This document shows, in pieces, positions 24,253 through 34,880 of a stretch of DNA of 64,000 bases; position 1 is the stretch's first letter, and each line of letters starts with the position of its first letter. The stretch is from Scleroderma bovista (Eukaryota; Basidiomycota; Agaricomycetes; Boletales; Sclerodermataceae), in the NCBI GenBank assembly GCA_037178675.1, contig JAYMGJ010000134.1:1-64000 (forward strand). The letters run 5' to 3'. Below the pieces are notes generated by a model. It ran no database searches and had not been told where the DNA came from. It saw only the letters and a list, made by a program, of their open reading frames with translations. Both the position numbers and the translations under genes were made by a program.

Positions 24253-25983
24253 CTAGATGCTGCCAGGGGGAAACTGTAAGCCTAGTTGAGCTCTGAACTT
24301 CGCGAATTTCTCGCGGGGTAAGTTTTTGGTGAGCAGATCGGCGGGATTCTCAGCACCATCAATGAAGAATAGTTCCACGTTTCCTTTCGCGACTGACTCG
24401 CGGATTCCGTGGTAGCGGATGTCGATGTGCTTGGAGCAAGGCTCCGTTACAGGGTTGGATGCCATGAATATGGACCCCTGATTATCACCGCAAATCGGGA
24501 TAGCTTTCAGCTTATAGCCAAGCTCACCGAGCAAACTTCGAATCCAGGTAACTTGGCGAGCGCAATCGCTCAAAGCCATGTATTCAGCCTCAGTGGACGA
24601 GTACGCAATAGTCTTCTGCGCACGAGAAGTCCAACTGATCAGGCCATCTGCAAGTTTCAGGTAGAAACCTGTCTGCGAGAGGCGAGAGGTAGGGTCTGAT
24701 CCCCAATCTGAGTCCGTGCATGCAATCAGGCCAGCACCGGATCCACCATTGTACACTAGGGAGTAATTAGGTGTACCAATCAAGTAGCGACAGATATACA
24801 GCGCTTTGCTTAGGTGGTCCTGAGATGGGTTCGCGGCATGGCGCGAGAGATGGGTGACTGCAAAAGCAATGTCGGGCCTAGTGCCTAACATAAGGTACAG
24901 AAGGGACCCAATAACCGTCTGGAAACGGGAGCGGAGTTCCGCATCAACAGGCTCTGTATTCTTGGCGGCATAGTAGCCAGCCGGCAGTGGGGTGCTTGCG
25001 GACTTTGCATTGAGCATGCCGCAGCGTTCAATGACCTTTTGGAGGTACGCGCATTGATCCAGGTGGATAGCGCGACTTTTGCGAGTGATTTGCATGCGGA
25101 GGAACTCCTTAGGTTCTCCAAGGTCTCGGCACTCCCATTTGCGCATGAACTGCGCTTTGATGGCATCAACAACAGCCTTGTTGGGGCCGCAGAATAAAGC
25201 GTCGTCAACGTAGATAATACCAATGACGATGTTGGTGCCTTTCTTCTTGTAGAAGAAGATGCCTGCTTCAGACTTAAGGCGCTCAAACCCGAGTTCCTTG
25301 AGAGACTCATTGAGTGTGCGCCACCAGGCTAGGCCGGCCTGTTTGAGGCCATAGAGGGCACGCCAGAGGCGGAGCACTTTGCACTCTTGCCCAGGAACTG
25401 CAAACCCTTCGGGTTGTTCCATGTAGATCTCTTCGTCGAGCTTGCCATACAAGTAGGCGCTCTGAACGTCGAGTCCAGTGATATACCAGTTTTCAAGTGC
25501 GGCAAGCGCAAGCATGAGGCGCACTGTTTCAAAGCGCACGACTGGTGAGAAGACCTGGTCGAAATCTAATCCCTCGACCTGGGAGAAGCCCTTTGCTACT
25601 AAGCGGGCTTTCTTGCGGCCATCCGACTTCACATCGAAGACCCATCGATTCTTAATGACCTTCCGGTCTCGGGGACGGTCAACTAGCTCAAAGACCTTGC
25701 GCTTTCGCAGCACGTCGAGCTCTTCTTGGCAAGCAAGTCGCCAGAGTTTCTGCTCAGCTTGGGGTAAGCGAGCGATGTCCTTATAGGACCAGTTGCGGAC
25801 GCTCTCGTATTGAGGGTCGCGGGTTTCAAGGGCTTTGCCCATCAGATAACGGACTAGGTTTGCTCCCCCTTCCTCGCACATCTTTTGCACATCTTCCTCA
25901 CTGGGCGTTGCAGAGGTGTCGGGGAAACCACCAGGAACGTGGTCTGGTGTGTCCGGTTGTGGGGGCCTAGGGGCCTCACCCAC
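24253..25983 (-). CDS. Copia pol: reverse transcriptase and RNase H
   Basis: 576 codons. The RT begins near WRLACQEELDVLRKRKVF and includes WVFDVKSDG, ARLVAKGFSQVEGLDF, the SAYLYG stretch and the catalytic IIYVDDALF (YVDD box). RNase H follows with CTDSDWGSDP, TIAYSSTEAEYMAL and DNQGSIFMA, and ends with KHIDIRYHGIRE and DLLTKNLP. These domains look complete. The frame is the same as the integrase frame upstream but separated from it by TGA at 25996-25998, so a full Pol would need the stop suppressed. Confidence 0.9.
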   Translation of the reverse strand: MGEAPRPPQPDTPDHVPGGFPDTSATPSEEDVQKMCEEGGANLVRYLMGKALETRDPQYESVRNWSYKDIARLPQAEQKLWRLACQEELDVLRKRKVFELVDRPRDRKVIKNRWVFDVKSDGRKKARLVAKGFSQVEGLDFDQVFSPVVRFETVRLMLALAALENWYITGLDVQSAYLYGKLDEEIYMEQPEGFAVPGQECKVLRLWRALYGLKQAGLAWWRTLNESLKELGFERLKSEAGIFFYKKKGTNIVIGIIYVDDALFCGPNKAVVDAIKAQFMRKWECRDLGEPKEFLRMQITRKSRAIHLDQCAYLQKVIERCGMLNAKSASTPLPAGYYAAKNTEPVDAELRSRFQTVIGSLLYLMLGTRPDIAFAVTHLSRHAANPSQDHLSKALYICRYLIGTPNYSLVYNGGSGAGLIACTDSDWGSDPTSRLSQTGFYLKLADGLISWTSRAQKTIAYSSTEAEYMALSDCARQVTWIRSLLGELGYKLKAIPICGDNQGSIFMASNPVTEPCSKHIDIRYHGIRESVAKGNVELFFIDGAENPADLLTKNLPREKFAKFRAQLGLQFPPGSI

Positions 25984-25995
25984 TGTTTCTCGCCA

Positions 25996-27570
25996 TCAAG
26001 AGGCACTTTCGATATCCCGGAGTTGCTCAACGGGATGTCGTCGCTCACCATACACATTACCGGGGCGCAATGGCGCTCTACGTTCACGTTGGGGGCGGGC
26101 AGGGATATTTACTGCAGGAGGTCGTGGCGCATTCTGGCGGCGTTCAGCTCGGCCAGGGTGCTGCGGTGCCGGAGGTGGTGGGTTTCTTGCCGGTGAAGGC
26201 GTTCTCGGTGCCAGTGGAGGCACTGGAGATGGTGTATGGGGAGGATTTATTTGGTTAGGCTCTTCCTCAGGAGCCTCAGGTTCCTCGCGCTTTGGATCGT
26301 CATCCTGCGCTTGGGGATGTGGGTAGCCATGGTCATGTTCCACATTGTCATCACTGTCAGTATCATCAGGGGGATTCCCTGGTCGATCAGTGGCTGGTTT
26401 CGGATTTGCCCTTCCGAAAGGGTTCTCGAGAGGTTCGCGCCTGTTTTTGGGGCAGCGAGGGAAGTGATGCTCGTCAAAGACGGCGTGAGCAGCGGTAAAC
26501 ACTGCATTGGTGGAGCGCATAAACAGAAAGTTGCGCTCATTGCCAGGGGCAACACCGACATAAGTCATTAGCTCCGACTTGGGAGCCATCTTATTTGCTC
26601 TAGCCGTTGCTGGGAGGTATACAAATGCTCCACAGCCAAACACATGTAGGTGGTCGATGTTAGGCATCTCCCCCTTAAGCATTTCATGGGGGGTGCGCCA
26701 TCGCAGGCGAGCTACTGGAGTACGGTTGTAAAGGTGAGTTGCGTGAGCGAACGCAAATTCCCACCAGGAGTCAGGAATGCAGGCTTGATGCCGCATAGAC
26801 TCAGCTTTATCCATGAGAGTGCGCCCTAATCGCTCGGCGCAGCCATTCTGCATGGGGGTTCTTGGAGCACTTTGGTATATTCTAATTCCTTTCTCAAGGA
26901 GTGCTTGATCAAACAGATTGGATTTATACTCTCCACCGGCATCGGACATCCATCCAACGACGTGTGTATCATGTTGGACGCGCACCATTTCGAGGAAATC
27001 TTTGGCGGCCGTAATTGCTGCAGCTTTGGAGCGAAGGGGCATAGTCCAGGCGTGAGAAGTATAGTCGTCGTAGAAGGTGATAACGTATTTGAATTTCCGG
27101 TACGACGTAACCGGGAAGGATTTGAGATCAGAGTGCACTAGCTCGAAGGGCTTAGAAGCACGTCTTTCGTTCTCTGGGAAAGCTCGATTGGGCATCTTGC
27201 CAAGAGCACATCCAGGGCAAACACAATCCTCAGTAGGAAAGTGGATCTCCGGGAAGCGCTGCGTATGTTTTTGCGCGCGTCGGAGCACTTCCTTCGAGGG
27301 GTGCCCGAATCTCCGGTGCATAATGTCGTAATCGACTTTGCTCACAGAGGCAATATAGTTAGATCTAATTATCGGGATAGATCTAATCCCAAAAATGACG
27401 TTGCGATCGTCTTCTGGGTCTGGCCCAAACCATAGGCGTTCAGCTTTATGAATGAGGCTAATGCCTCGCTTATCGCCAGTGACTTTATAGTTACGCTGGA
27501 GCATTTCGCCCATAGAAATAAGGCGTGCAGTAGTGCCTGGCATATGGAGCACTTGGGTGAGTGTGATAAC
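25996..27570 (-). CDS. Copia pol: integrase
   Basis: About 520 codons. It opens with VLHMPGTTARLIS, the region that normally follows protease. The HHCC zinc motif is visible (MHRRFGHPS, then CVCPGCALGK), as is the DDE core: HSDLKSF, SDAGGEYKS and NGCAERLGRTLMDKAE. It ends in a proline-rich linker and a TGA stop. The 5' edge is an out-of-frame fusion with gag at about 27570-27580, where the whole protease region (the DSGA-type active site) is absent. Confidence 0.88.
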   Translation of the reverse strand, partial: VITLTQVLHMPGTTARLISMGEMLQRNYKVTGDKRGISLIHKAERLWFGPDPEDDRNVIFGIRSIPIIRSNYIASVSKVDYDIMHRRFGHPSKEVLRRAQKHTQRFPEIHFPTEDCVCPGCALGKMPNRAFPENERRASKPFELVHSDLKSFPVTSYRKFKYVITFYDDYTSHAWTMPLRSKAAAITAAKDFLEMVRVQHDTHVVGWMSDAGGEYKSNLFDQALLEKGIRIYQSAPRTPMQNGCAERLGRTLMDKAESMRHQACIPDSWWEFAFAHATHLYNRTPVARLRWRTPHEMLKGEMPNIDHLHVFGCGAFVYLPATARANKMAPKSELMTYVGVAPGNERNFLFMRSTNAVFTAAHAVFDEHHFPRCPKNRREPLENPFGRANPKPATDRPGNPPDDTDSDDNVEHDHGYPHPQAQDDDPKREEPEAPEEEPNQINPPHTPSPVPPLAPRTPSPARNPPPPAPQHPGRAERRQNAPRPPAVNIPARPQRERRAPLRPGNVYGERRHPVEQLRDIESAS

Positions 27571-27579
27571 TTTCCCTGT

Positions 27580-28298
27580 CCTTGGGCAGGAGCGTTTCCG
27601 CTCGCACCGCCGTTGGACCCGCCTTGCTGCTGCTGCTGCTGGGCGAACTTAGGGTCAGCTGGCTTGCGCTTCACAGTGCTAAGCTTGTTGGCCTGTGGGC
27701 CCTTACCACCGGCGCGCGAAGAGGCGCCTTTCTGCTCGAAGGAGAGCGTGGCGGCCTTTATGATCCCGTCGGGCTTCAGATTTTTGATCTCGTCCGGCGA
27801 CGTCTGGCTGAGTATCTGAGCTACAACCTCCATGGTGGGAGGGAGCTTGCAAAGAATGATCATTGCCTGCACGGGGGCAGGGAACTCGAAGCCGGCGTCT
27901 TTGAGGTAAGCAAAGTGGCTAAGCACTTTGGTGATAGCCGGAGCGGGATGGGAGCCAGCAGGGATGGTAGTCGCCAGGAGCTTGCTAAGCTCGGCGTAGG
28001 CGGAGCCGATACTGGGGGCGCCGAAGTTCTTCTTCAGGTGGTCCCAGACTTCCTTAACGCTATCGAGGTTGGAGACGGCGACCTGGATGGAGGGGGCGAG
28101 GCGCAAGGTGATGTTACCGAGCGCTCTCTCGGTGTTATTGTCCCACTCCTTACGGTCATCGTGGCCGTCAGCAGGTTGCGTCGTCGAGTAGACGTACCAT
28201 TGGCCTTGTGCCCGGAGGTAGGCCTGCATAGAAGTGTGCCACTGCTGCCAGTTGGAGCCAGTGAACACGGGAACCATCTTGTCGAGAGCGCTGGACAT
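27580..28298 (-). CDS. Copia gag
   Basis: The start is MSSALDKMVPVFTGSNW at 28298; a longer in-frame opening exists. TGSNWQQWHTSMQAYLRAQG and VKEVWDHLKKNFGAPS are typical of copia-type gag polypeptides (UBN2-like). The end is basic and Q/G-rich, then shifts to an unrelated frame near 27575. No CCHC zinc knuckle is present, so packaging functions are incomplete. Confidence 0.85.
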
Positions 28299-28681
28299 GG
28301 TGATGTTCTGTTGGGAGTCAACGGAGTCAGCAAATGAATGCGACAACGGACAAGCAAGAAAAGAAGAAACACCTGAGTGCTAGTGAAAGCACTTCTGTCA
28401 ACAGCTAACTCATGACTAGGGTATGCCAGCGCAAGTCATCGACGATGTTCGCCATAGTTGGCGCGAGTCATCGACGAACTTCGCGTGTGGCAGTACAGGT
28501 GCTCAACTAGGAGCTCACTGTTGGGCGCAAGTCGTCGACCGACTTCGCCTTGTGGCTGTGCAGGGGCTCAGCTAGGAGCTCACTGTGGTCCACAGCGTCA
28601 AGCTAGTTAAAGCGACGCTCAGGGAGCTGGAGCGCTGCTTGGTGCATTGCTGCACACAGTGCGCTCACAGGGCTCATAACC
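28299..28681 (-). other. Copia untranslated leader with primer-binding site
   Basis: Leader between the 5' LTR and gag. The primer-binding site is at about 28668-28681 (initiator tRNA-Met anticodon arm). It contains imperfect direct repeats around GCGCAAGTCRTCGAC and CTAGGAGCTCACTGT. Confidence 0.65.
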
Positions 28682-28969
28682 TGTTGGAGCAATACCTATG
28701 TACGTAGAGGAACTGCTACTCCAACTCACCTGTTGGGTGGAGTGCACAACCTGAGATGGTAGTGGTAGCTGGTTAAGAGCTGTTATATTATATAAGCGAT
28801 TGACGCTGTTTATATACAACAAATAGTGTGACGCGTGACTGTGACACGTGATGTGTGACATGTAACATCTACTCTAAGGAGGACTATTACTAAGTCTACA
28901 CTAATATGGGTCGCAGTCTTGTGCGCACTTCGTCGACGGTTTACGCCGGGTGCACGTGCGACTTCAACA
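28682..28969 (-). repeat. Copia LTR, element 5' copy
   Basis: 288 bp, identical by eye to 23919-24206, flanked outside by TSD GTCCC (28970-28974). The promoter of the element would start here and read leftward. Confidence 0.92.
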
Positions 28970-29010
28970 GTCCCATCGAATTATCTGACGTTCAAGACAA
29001 TGATGACTGA

Positions 29011-31600
29011 TGTTTATTTTTCCCAAGGCATACATAGATATTCACATTCAGAAGCTTTCACTTGTGGGTATCTTTATTTTTGATGCAGACATTTTCGAAT
29101 TCATGGGACTTATGCATGCTCTAGCAGCACTGACCGTGTGGCGTGGTGGTAGTATCATCGCCTGTTCTATTGTGACCAAGGACGATATGAGGCTGCAGGC
29201 GAAATTTTAGATAACTCAATACGAGGTTCATGTCACATCGCTCTCTTTTGTCTGCTGCTTACCCAGGACGAATCGACATCTTGACGATTGGTTACGGAGG
29301 GTCGATTGGTCCACCCATTGCAGGACTCTGAACGACATCACATTTTGAGACCCGCTACTTGGGCAGGCCGAAACAGAATCTTTCAAGCTGGAGTATTAAG
29401 TTTGTAAACAAGGTGGTCTGATGGGAAAGAACAGAAGGCAAATGCTTGTAAGGCCTGCACGAACTTGCTGGATAGATATTCCCAGCCTATCTGCATGACA
29501 AAATGAGCTGACTCTGGGTCAGGGGTTCATTAGCACTGGACCTCCTAGAGTCACTAGGGTTTTCTGTTGTTTGTGAGCTGACTTATGTAGCCTTATCTCG
29601 AAAAAACAGCATGTGGCAGTGCTGGGGGCTGCGAAGCCATGCGCCAGCTCCTAACCACCTTCCGCAGCAGAAACGACTGTGCCTGTGTGTCTGACGGCAT
29701 CGCGGCATCGTCGATCGTGCCCAGAGTGTACCCAGTGTGACACAGAACCAAATGTTTATGGCGGGTCAGGGTATGCTGAATGTCGCTTAGTACTAGTTAC
29801 GGCTCAGTACCAAAGAACTACCAGTATGTAGAGTCCGATCTTCCTGTACACTTAACGAGTCGGGGGTTTGATGCACACGTCTTCAACCTGCATAACTAAA
29901 TGGTCAGAGCCCAGGATTCCCGCCCAAGGTCATTGATATCTAATACAGTAGTGGGGACACGTTTGCTTTGTCCTGGTGACGCAGCCTCAGCTGTCGGGAA
30001 AAGGAAAGGAAGCAATCATAAGCGCCGGCGTGTTGGTCATGTCGGGATCAGGGTGCTACTACATAGTACTCCAGGTGGAGCGTCGCTTTAGAAAATGAGG
30101 CTTTCTGTCAGCTGTTTGAGGTCTTCGAGCACCTGCAGAATTAATCTTTGTACTTGACATCAAGCAACAGGCCCTCCCAAATTATCAGGTCCATCCACTC
30201 ACTACCCTAAAGACTGGCATTTGTACAAACTAACAGCAGGAAAGGTGGACTGTAGTGGGTAGGTCAGGAACTACTCACAGCCAAATTTCCCTTTTAGGCT
30301 ACTGTCAAGTGTCAACGAACCCTGGGTACCGTCATAACTGACCTCACCCCCACAGCGCCCGACAATCGACTTATACAACACTTTGCCTTGTCCCGTCGAG
30401 GTGCTTGCAAAGCTACTGCTTCGACTCTGCAAAGCCAGCTGGTTTGTTTGCAATTTTACTGCAATTTTTCCATTATAAAGGGACTTTACAGGACTTTACA
30501 ATGGCTTTCCAGGACTTTATAGCTTGAACCAGCTCGCGGCCTCAAGGCGTCAGGGCACGACGTAATGCCTAGGTGCGTGTATTGAGCATGCGCCGCTATC
30601 CACGTCCTCGTCTAACTCCCTCCTTACCCACACCCTTCCCCCCATCCTTCGTTGCTGCACAGCGCTCAGCAATCTAAGATGGTCACATTGGTGAGCTCCA
30701 TGCGCGATGAGTCCCTTCAGAGTTGTACTGACATACCAAACAGTGTGGGCCACACTGTACTTCCCTTCATTGATGATCTTGTACACAATACCTCTCACCC
30801 CCGGATACCATATCCTCAGCCGGTAAGCACTCTCTCTCTTCTACCTTCCCTACCCCTTCCGATGTAGCCTATTAGAAGCCCCAATCGGCAGTGTCTGTTT
30901 CGCGGCAATGTGATCCCTTCTACAGCCACGAGCCCAAATCGCACCTATGCGCCAAATTTGTCACTCACCTATTCGCCTGCCTGGAGTTGCCCCCGTCCTC
31001 TTCTGGCTTGACAGTGAAGCTGCCCTATTTTATCGCGTACGCCTCCATTGCATGAAACTACACCCCTTGGTCACTTTTGCAGCCCCTCCTTCAATGACTC
31101 AAGGCGCGTTTTCCCATCACACGGGGATCGTCGGGCCATCGCCCTTTTGTCTCCGCGTCCATGTTTGTGCGACACCATGCACTCGAACAAATTGTGGTCG
31201 ATCGTCGTGCAGGGGATGTTCCAATGAGGGAATCAAGCAGATGGAGAGAGATGCACCAGTATCGGGAGCTAGACGTCGATCTAGCGACCATACATTTCTA
31301 TTTCTTTCTTCTTCATTTGGTGAGTCCCCCCACCATTTTCTGTTATTTTCCAGAAGTTAAATGATGATCCAGCAACTTTGGCCATACTTTTTTTTCATTT
31401 GGTGAGTCCCCCCGTTATTTTCCATCGACACCGTGTGCAACAGTCAACGCCTTGCGACTCCCCCATGTGGTTAATCTCCCAGATGGACTGGCTCTGCACA
31501 GCAAATCAGGTGGAGGCGACTAAAGAAGTCAAGGTGCAGCGCCCTCTGTGCTTGCGTGTCGGAACTCATCTTCTCTCTTCCTTGTCCAGGCCCTCACTTT
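29011..31600. other. Intergenic repeat-derived region
   Basis: 29011-29215 is the F-box 3' flank and 29216-29590 a third copy of the 18.5-kb repeat. From 29590 to 31600 there are several short open frames on both strands (for example 30947-31360 +, 30271-30453 -) without recognisable domains. No gene is supported. Confidence 0.5.
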
Positions 31601-31613
31601 CCTGCACTACAAC

Positions 31614-31702
31614 TATGGCAGAATGTCCTGCTCACAGACTTGATCTCTGCATTGGTGGCAAGTATAGGCTTGGTAAGAAAATCGGCTCTCATTCTTTTGG
31701 TA
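31614..31702 (+). pseudogene. Casein kinase I N-terminal exon fragment
   Basis: It reads MAECPAHRLDLCIGGKYRLGKKIGSHSFG and then a GTAGGT donor. GGKYRLGKKIGSGSFG is the nearly invariant start of casein kinase I (glycine-rich ATP loop); here the second Gly-Ser-Gly position is His. Nothing downstream continues the kinase: the following sequence is PRP8. It is a gene fragment fused to another. Confidence 0.68.
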
Positions 31703-32100
31703 GGTGCTGCCACTATTCAACCTTCCGACTCTCTCCCAAGGTCCGTCCATTTATCGCCATACCACCATCCGAAGAACGTCTATATCCGTACGGACGACCC
31801 CGATCTTCCAGCATTTTATCGGTAGGTGCTGCCACTATTCTCACAACATTTGCGCTCGCTCAACCCCCCGACTCTCACAAGGTCCATCCATTTATTGCCA
31901 TACCACCATCTGAAGAACGTCTATATCCGTATGGATGATCCCGATCTTCCGGCATTTTATCGGTAGGTGCTGCCACTATTCTCACAAGATTTGCGCTTGC
32001 TCAACCCCCCGACTCTCCCAAGGTCCGTCCATTTATTGCCATACCACCATCCGAAGAACATCTATATCCGTACGGACGACCCTGATCTTCCGGCATTTTA
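31699..32100 (+). repeat. Threefold tandem repeat carrying the PRP8 YIRTDDPDLPAFY exon
   Basis: Three units begin with GGTAGGTGCTGCCACTATTC at about 31699, 31821 and 31963, each about 120-142 nt. Each carries an intron-like lead followed by coding sequence for PYHHPKNVYIRTDDPDLPAF, a PRP8 segment. Units 2 and 3 share a 20-nt block absent from unit 1. This is local tandem duplication inside the pseudogene. Confidence 0.75.
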
Positions 32101-32294
32101 CTTTTATCCTTTGATCAACCCAATTTCCCTCCGTGGGATGACAGCAAGGAATGTTTCGCTTGTCTCACACAAAGTCATCATATTTGGTGCCCATGGCGAT
32201 GGCTTTGAGCTCCCGGAGGAGGTTGAACCACTCCTCGCTGATAAACCTTTGGGGAACATGCTGGCAGCCAAAGGTATCGCGCTCTGGTGGGCGC

Positions 32295-34326
32295 TGTCAC
32301 GCACCAAACAGGTTTGGTACAGTGAACATGGAAGATAACACCTATATCGAATGATCCTTATGTGAAGGATAAGCACGACGGACCCTCATCGTAGCCATCT
32401 ATCACACAAGACGACTATCCTGATGTGAGAGATGAATGCCAATGCAGACAGTCATCTATCGCACAAGAACCGCCAAGAAGCAGAAGAAACTGAAGGAATA
32501 ACGTCAATTGTGGTATGAGAAAGGAATGCACACGTCTGCAGTCCAACTCCCATACCAGAACGATCAAAGAAGCCGAAGAATTGATGGAGAAATGAAGGAG
32601 AAAGAGAAGAAATGATTTTTAGCGCCCAAATGTCATTTTTAGGCACCCAGTGCCGGCATTCCGATATTTTGAATAGCTCCGTCGTTTCTGAAGCTATCAG
32701 GCACGTGACTATACCGTCAGAGAGCCTAGAACGTGGTCTATCTGCCTGTCAAGTTCCGACGCAAATCCGTTCATTTCCCACGGAGATATTCCCCCCGCAA
32801 TCCAGACGTTCGCTTCATCGCTCACTATGGAGTCCGTATTTTCTCTGGATCATTTCTCCGCTATTGCTGCAGATCTCCACTATGTCCTGCTCTTAGGACA
32901 GCCTCTCGCAGCGCGTTCTCCTCGTCAGTCCTGCGTCAAGGACGTACTTTGGTCATCTTAGGTCTATTGTCAAGCTTGAGAAGTCTTCTCTGGTTGTCTC
33001 TGTGTCCCCTGGGCCCTCAGCCTATGGTCCCTTCCTCCCAGATACTTGCCATGTCCATCTTCCTCTGTCGTTCGTCTCACTTCCCTGGATGCATCAAATT
33101 CAATACTCTATCCGCTTCCCTACTTTCAGACGACGTCCCCCAGCACCATGACAGTTATTCCCCCCACTTTATAGTGCTATTAGGAAGAAGAACCCTCTCT
33201 TGTTCTTTCCCAGAAGAGAGCTCGTCAAGGGAGCCCATGGTTGCGCTTCAGTGGCGCTAGAACACATGCACTATACCTTAGTGTATGCTGACCCCCCAAA
33301 AAGACCTCTGGACCCCTGGTACCCTTCTTGTGGCTGTTTTGTCTCGGATCAATCCCCCTATTTATCCCAGATCTTCCCCATTGTTGTCCCATCAAATTCC
33401 TGATGGTACACAGCCCCCCCATCAAACTTCTTAGGCTGTGCACCAATGACTCCTTCTGCTGTGCAGTGACTCATCCCTTGCTTACTGATGCTCTCTTGTC
33501 ATCAGTATTACTCTATCCCTTTCGCATTTTTGGTATATTACTCAGCTGATGACTCACTCCCTTACCAATCAATCTTGTCATGCAGCTTACTCATTCCTTT
33601 ACTCAGCAGCTTATTCATGCTTCCTATGCTTACTCATTCCTGCTTATCCCTTGCTTACTGATCGCTTACAAACCCCTTACAAAGCTCTTACCAATCCCTT
33701 ACCAATCCTTGACAAATTCTGCTTACTCCCTTCTCTTTTTGTACTTTAATGCTGTGCCCCCCCATGTATTTAAACCCCTGGGCTCAGCCCAGTGAAGAGA
33801 CCCAATTTGCATGAAATTATCCCTCTCTCAGACTCTCTCAGTCAGTATCCCCTCAGCTCTTTGAGTCTTGTAGGCTTCAGTGAAGGTCTAAAGGCTCTAA
33901 TATCTCAAGTTTATTCAGTCTATTCAAGTCCAAGTGTTTCTCTAGGCTCAAGCGGAGTCTAGCCAGTCAATCCTTCATCTCTCATTGCTTCTGGACGTCA
34001 GGAGCCCCCTTGTCCCCTTGCTGCACCCATCTCTAGGTGTAGTATTGCTGTTTCAGTCTCAGTCAACCCAATCCCCGCTTTGACACTTCCTAGGCCTTAG
34101 GAAGAGTCCAGACCCCTATCCCCTTCGTCTTCTATTACTCCTGTACCCCAGGAGTATCCTGCATCATCATCTGCATCACCCTGTTGGTGTAGATCCCCTT
34201 CCCCCCTCCTCAGCACATCCTCTCTGGACACCACGGAGGTAAACCACCACTCGCACTTTTTCGTAGTCCTTTGTTGGTGTTGTGTTTGGGTTATTACTCC
34301 GACCCAAATCCACACTTTGACTCACA
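32295..34326 (+). mobile_element. LTR-like element, 2,032 bp (probable solo LTR), TSD GCGC
   Basis: Begins TGTCACGCACC and ends TTTGACTCACA, with GCGC directly before and after. Deleting it with one GCGC restores the PRP8 frame (TGG GCG CCT GAC), which proves the ends. A promoter-like TATTTAAA at about 33770 followed by about 550 bp fits a U3-R-U5 layout. No element protein is encoded. The same family lies inverted at 34881-36981. Confidence 0.82.
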
Positions 34327-34880
34327 GCGCCTGACCCGTACAATCCTTGTTCGGGATGGGTGCGACGTGCGCAGGATGTGCCGTTGGTGAAGAACTGGTA
34401 CATTGAACATTGCCTTCCAGGCCACAAGGTATGCATTTATTGTCGCTTCATATTCAGTAGGTTTACTGTAGAATTTGAACTACCTCCATCTCGATTACAG
34501 CATGAACTTGAAGCCTGCCAAGACTCTCATGACGAAAGAGCAGGAAAAGGAAATGTGCTTCATCTGTGCTGCGAAATTTTGCGTCTTACCAAGCTTGTTG
34601 TCGTCGCCTGCGTCCAATATCGTCTCGGAAACATCGACACATTCCGACTTGCTGATGCATTGCAATATATCTTTGCCCATATTGGTGCTTTGACCGGTAT
34701 GCACAGGTACAAGTACAAGGGGTTCATTTATTGTTCTTGTGACCATCTTTAGTGGGGCATTGTTCCCCTTCTTGAGCGCTGGTTGGACAACCTCCTCGCT
34801 CGACAATTCGAAGGACTCAACAATATAGGCATCGCAAAATAATTACGAAGCAGCGTGTTGAGTCGCACTATGATTCCCGT

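Larger units (their letters stand above)
23919..28969 (-). mobile_element. Ty1/Copia LTR retrotransposon, 5,051 bp, very young but protease-less
   Basis: Identical 288-bp LTRs, the 5-bp TSD GTCCC on both sides (23914-23918, 28970-28974), and internal gag, integrase, reverse transcriptase and RNase H in Copia order on the minus strand. Next to the 5' LTR the coding strand reads GGTTATGAGCCCTG, complementary to the anticodon arm of initiator tRNA-Met; this is the half-tRNA priming known for Drosophila copia. Gag zinc knuckle and protease are missing, and pol carries an in-frame TGA. It sits in the last exon of F-box copy B. Identical LTRs mean recent insertion, so its proteins were probably supplied in trans or the damage is newer than the insertion. 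Confidence 0.93.
22338..29010 (+). pseudogene. F-box protein, copy B (two stops, split by a Copia element)
   Basis: Same architecture as copy A: coiled coil VELARLEKQEQELIEQLYN, F-box PIDRLPNELLLRILEVS, the WRDIVLGTPRFWTTIKL segment, and LRR-like body. In-frame stops occur at 22773-22775 (TAA, where copy A reads AGA) and 23526-23528 (TGA). The 30-nt putative intron is at 23721-23750. The last exon (23751-23918) reads PGFMDNIGKAFVTG and is cut by the retroelement. Removing the element and one TSD (GTCCC) restores the frame into PIELSDVQDNDD and a stop at 29008-29010. Confidence 0.78.

Noticed and set aside
32612..33260. Open frames inside the 2-kb LTR-like element as element proteins
   Set aside because: The frames are short and overlap each other, and none shows gag, pol or transposase motifs; the layout fits an LTR.
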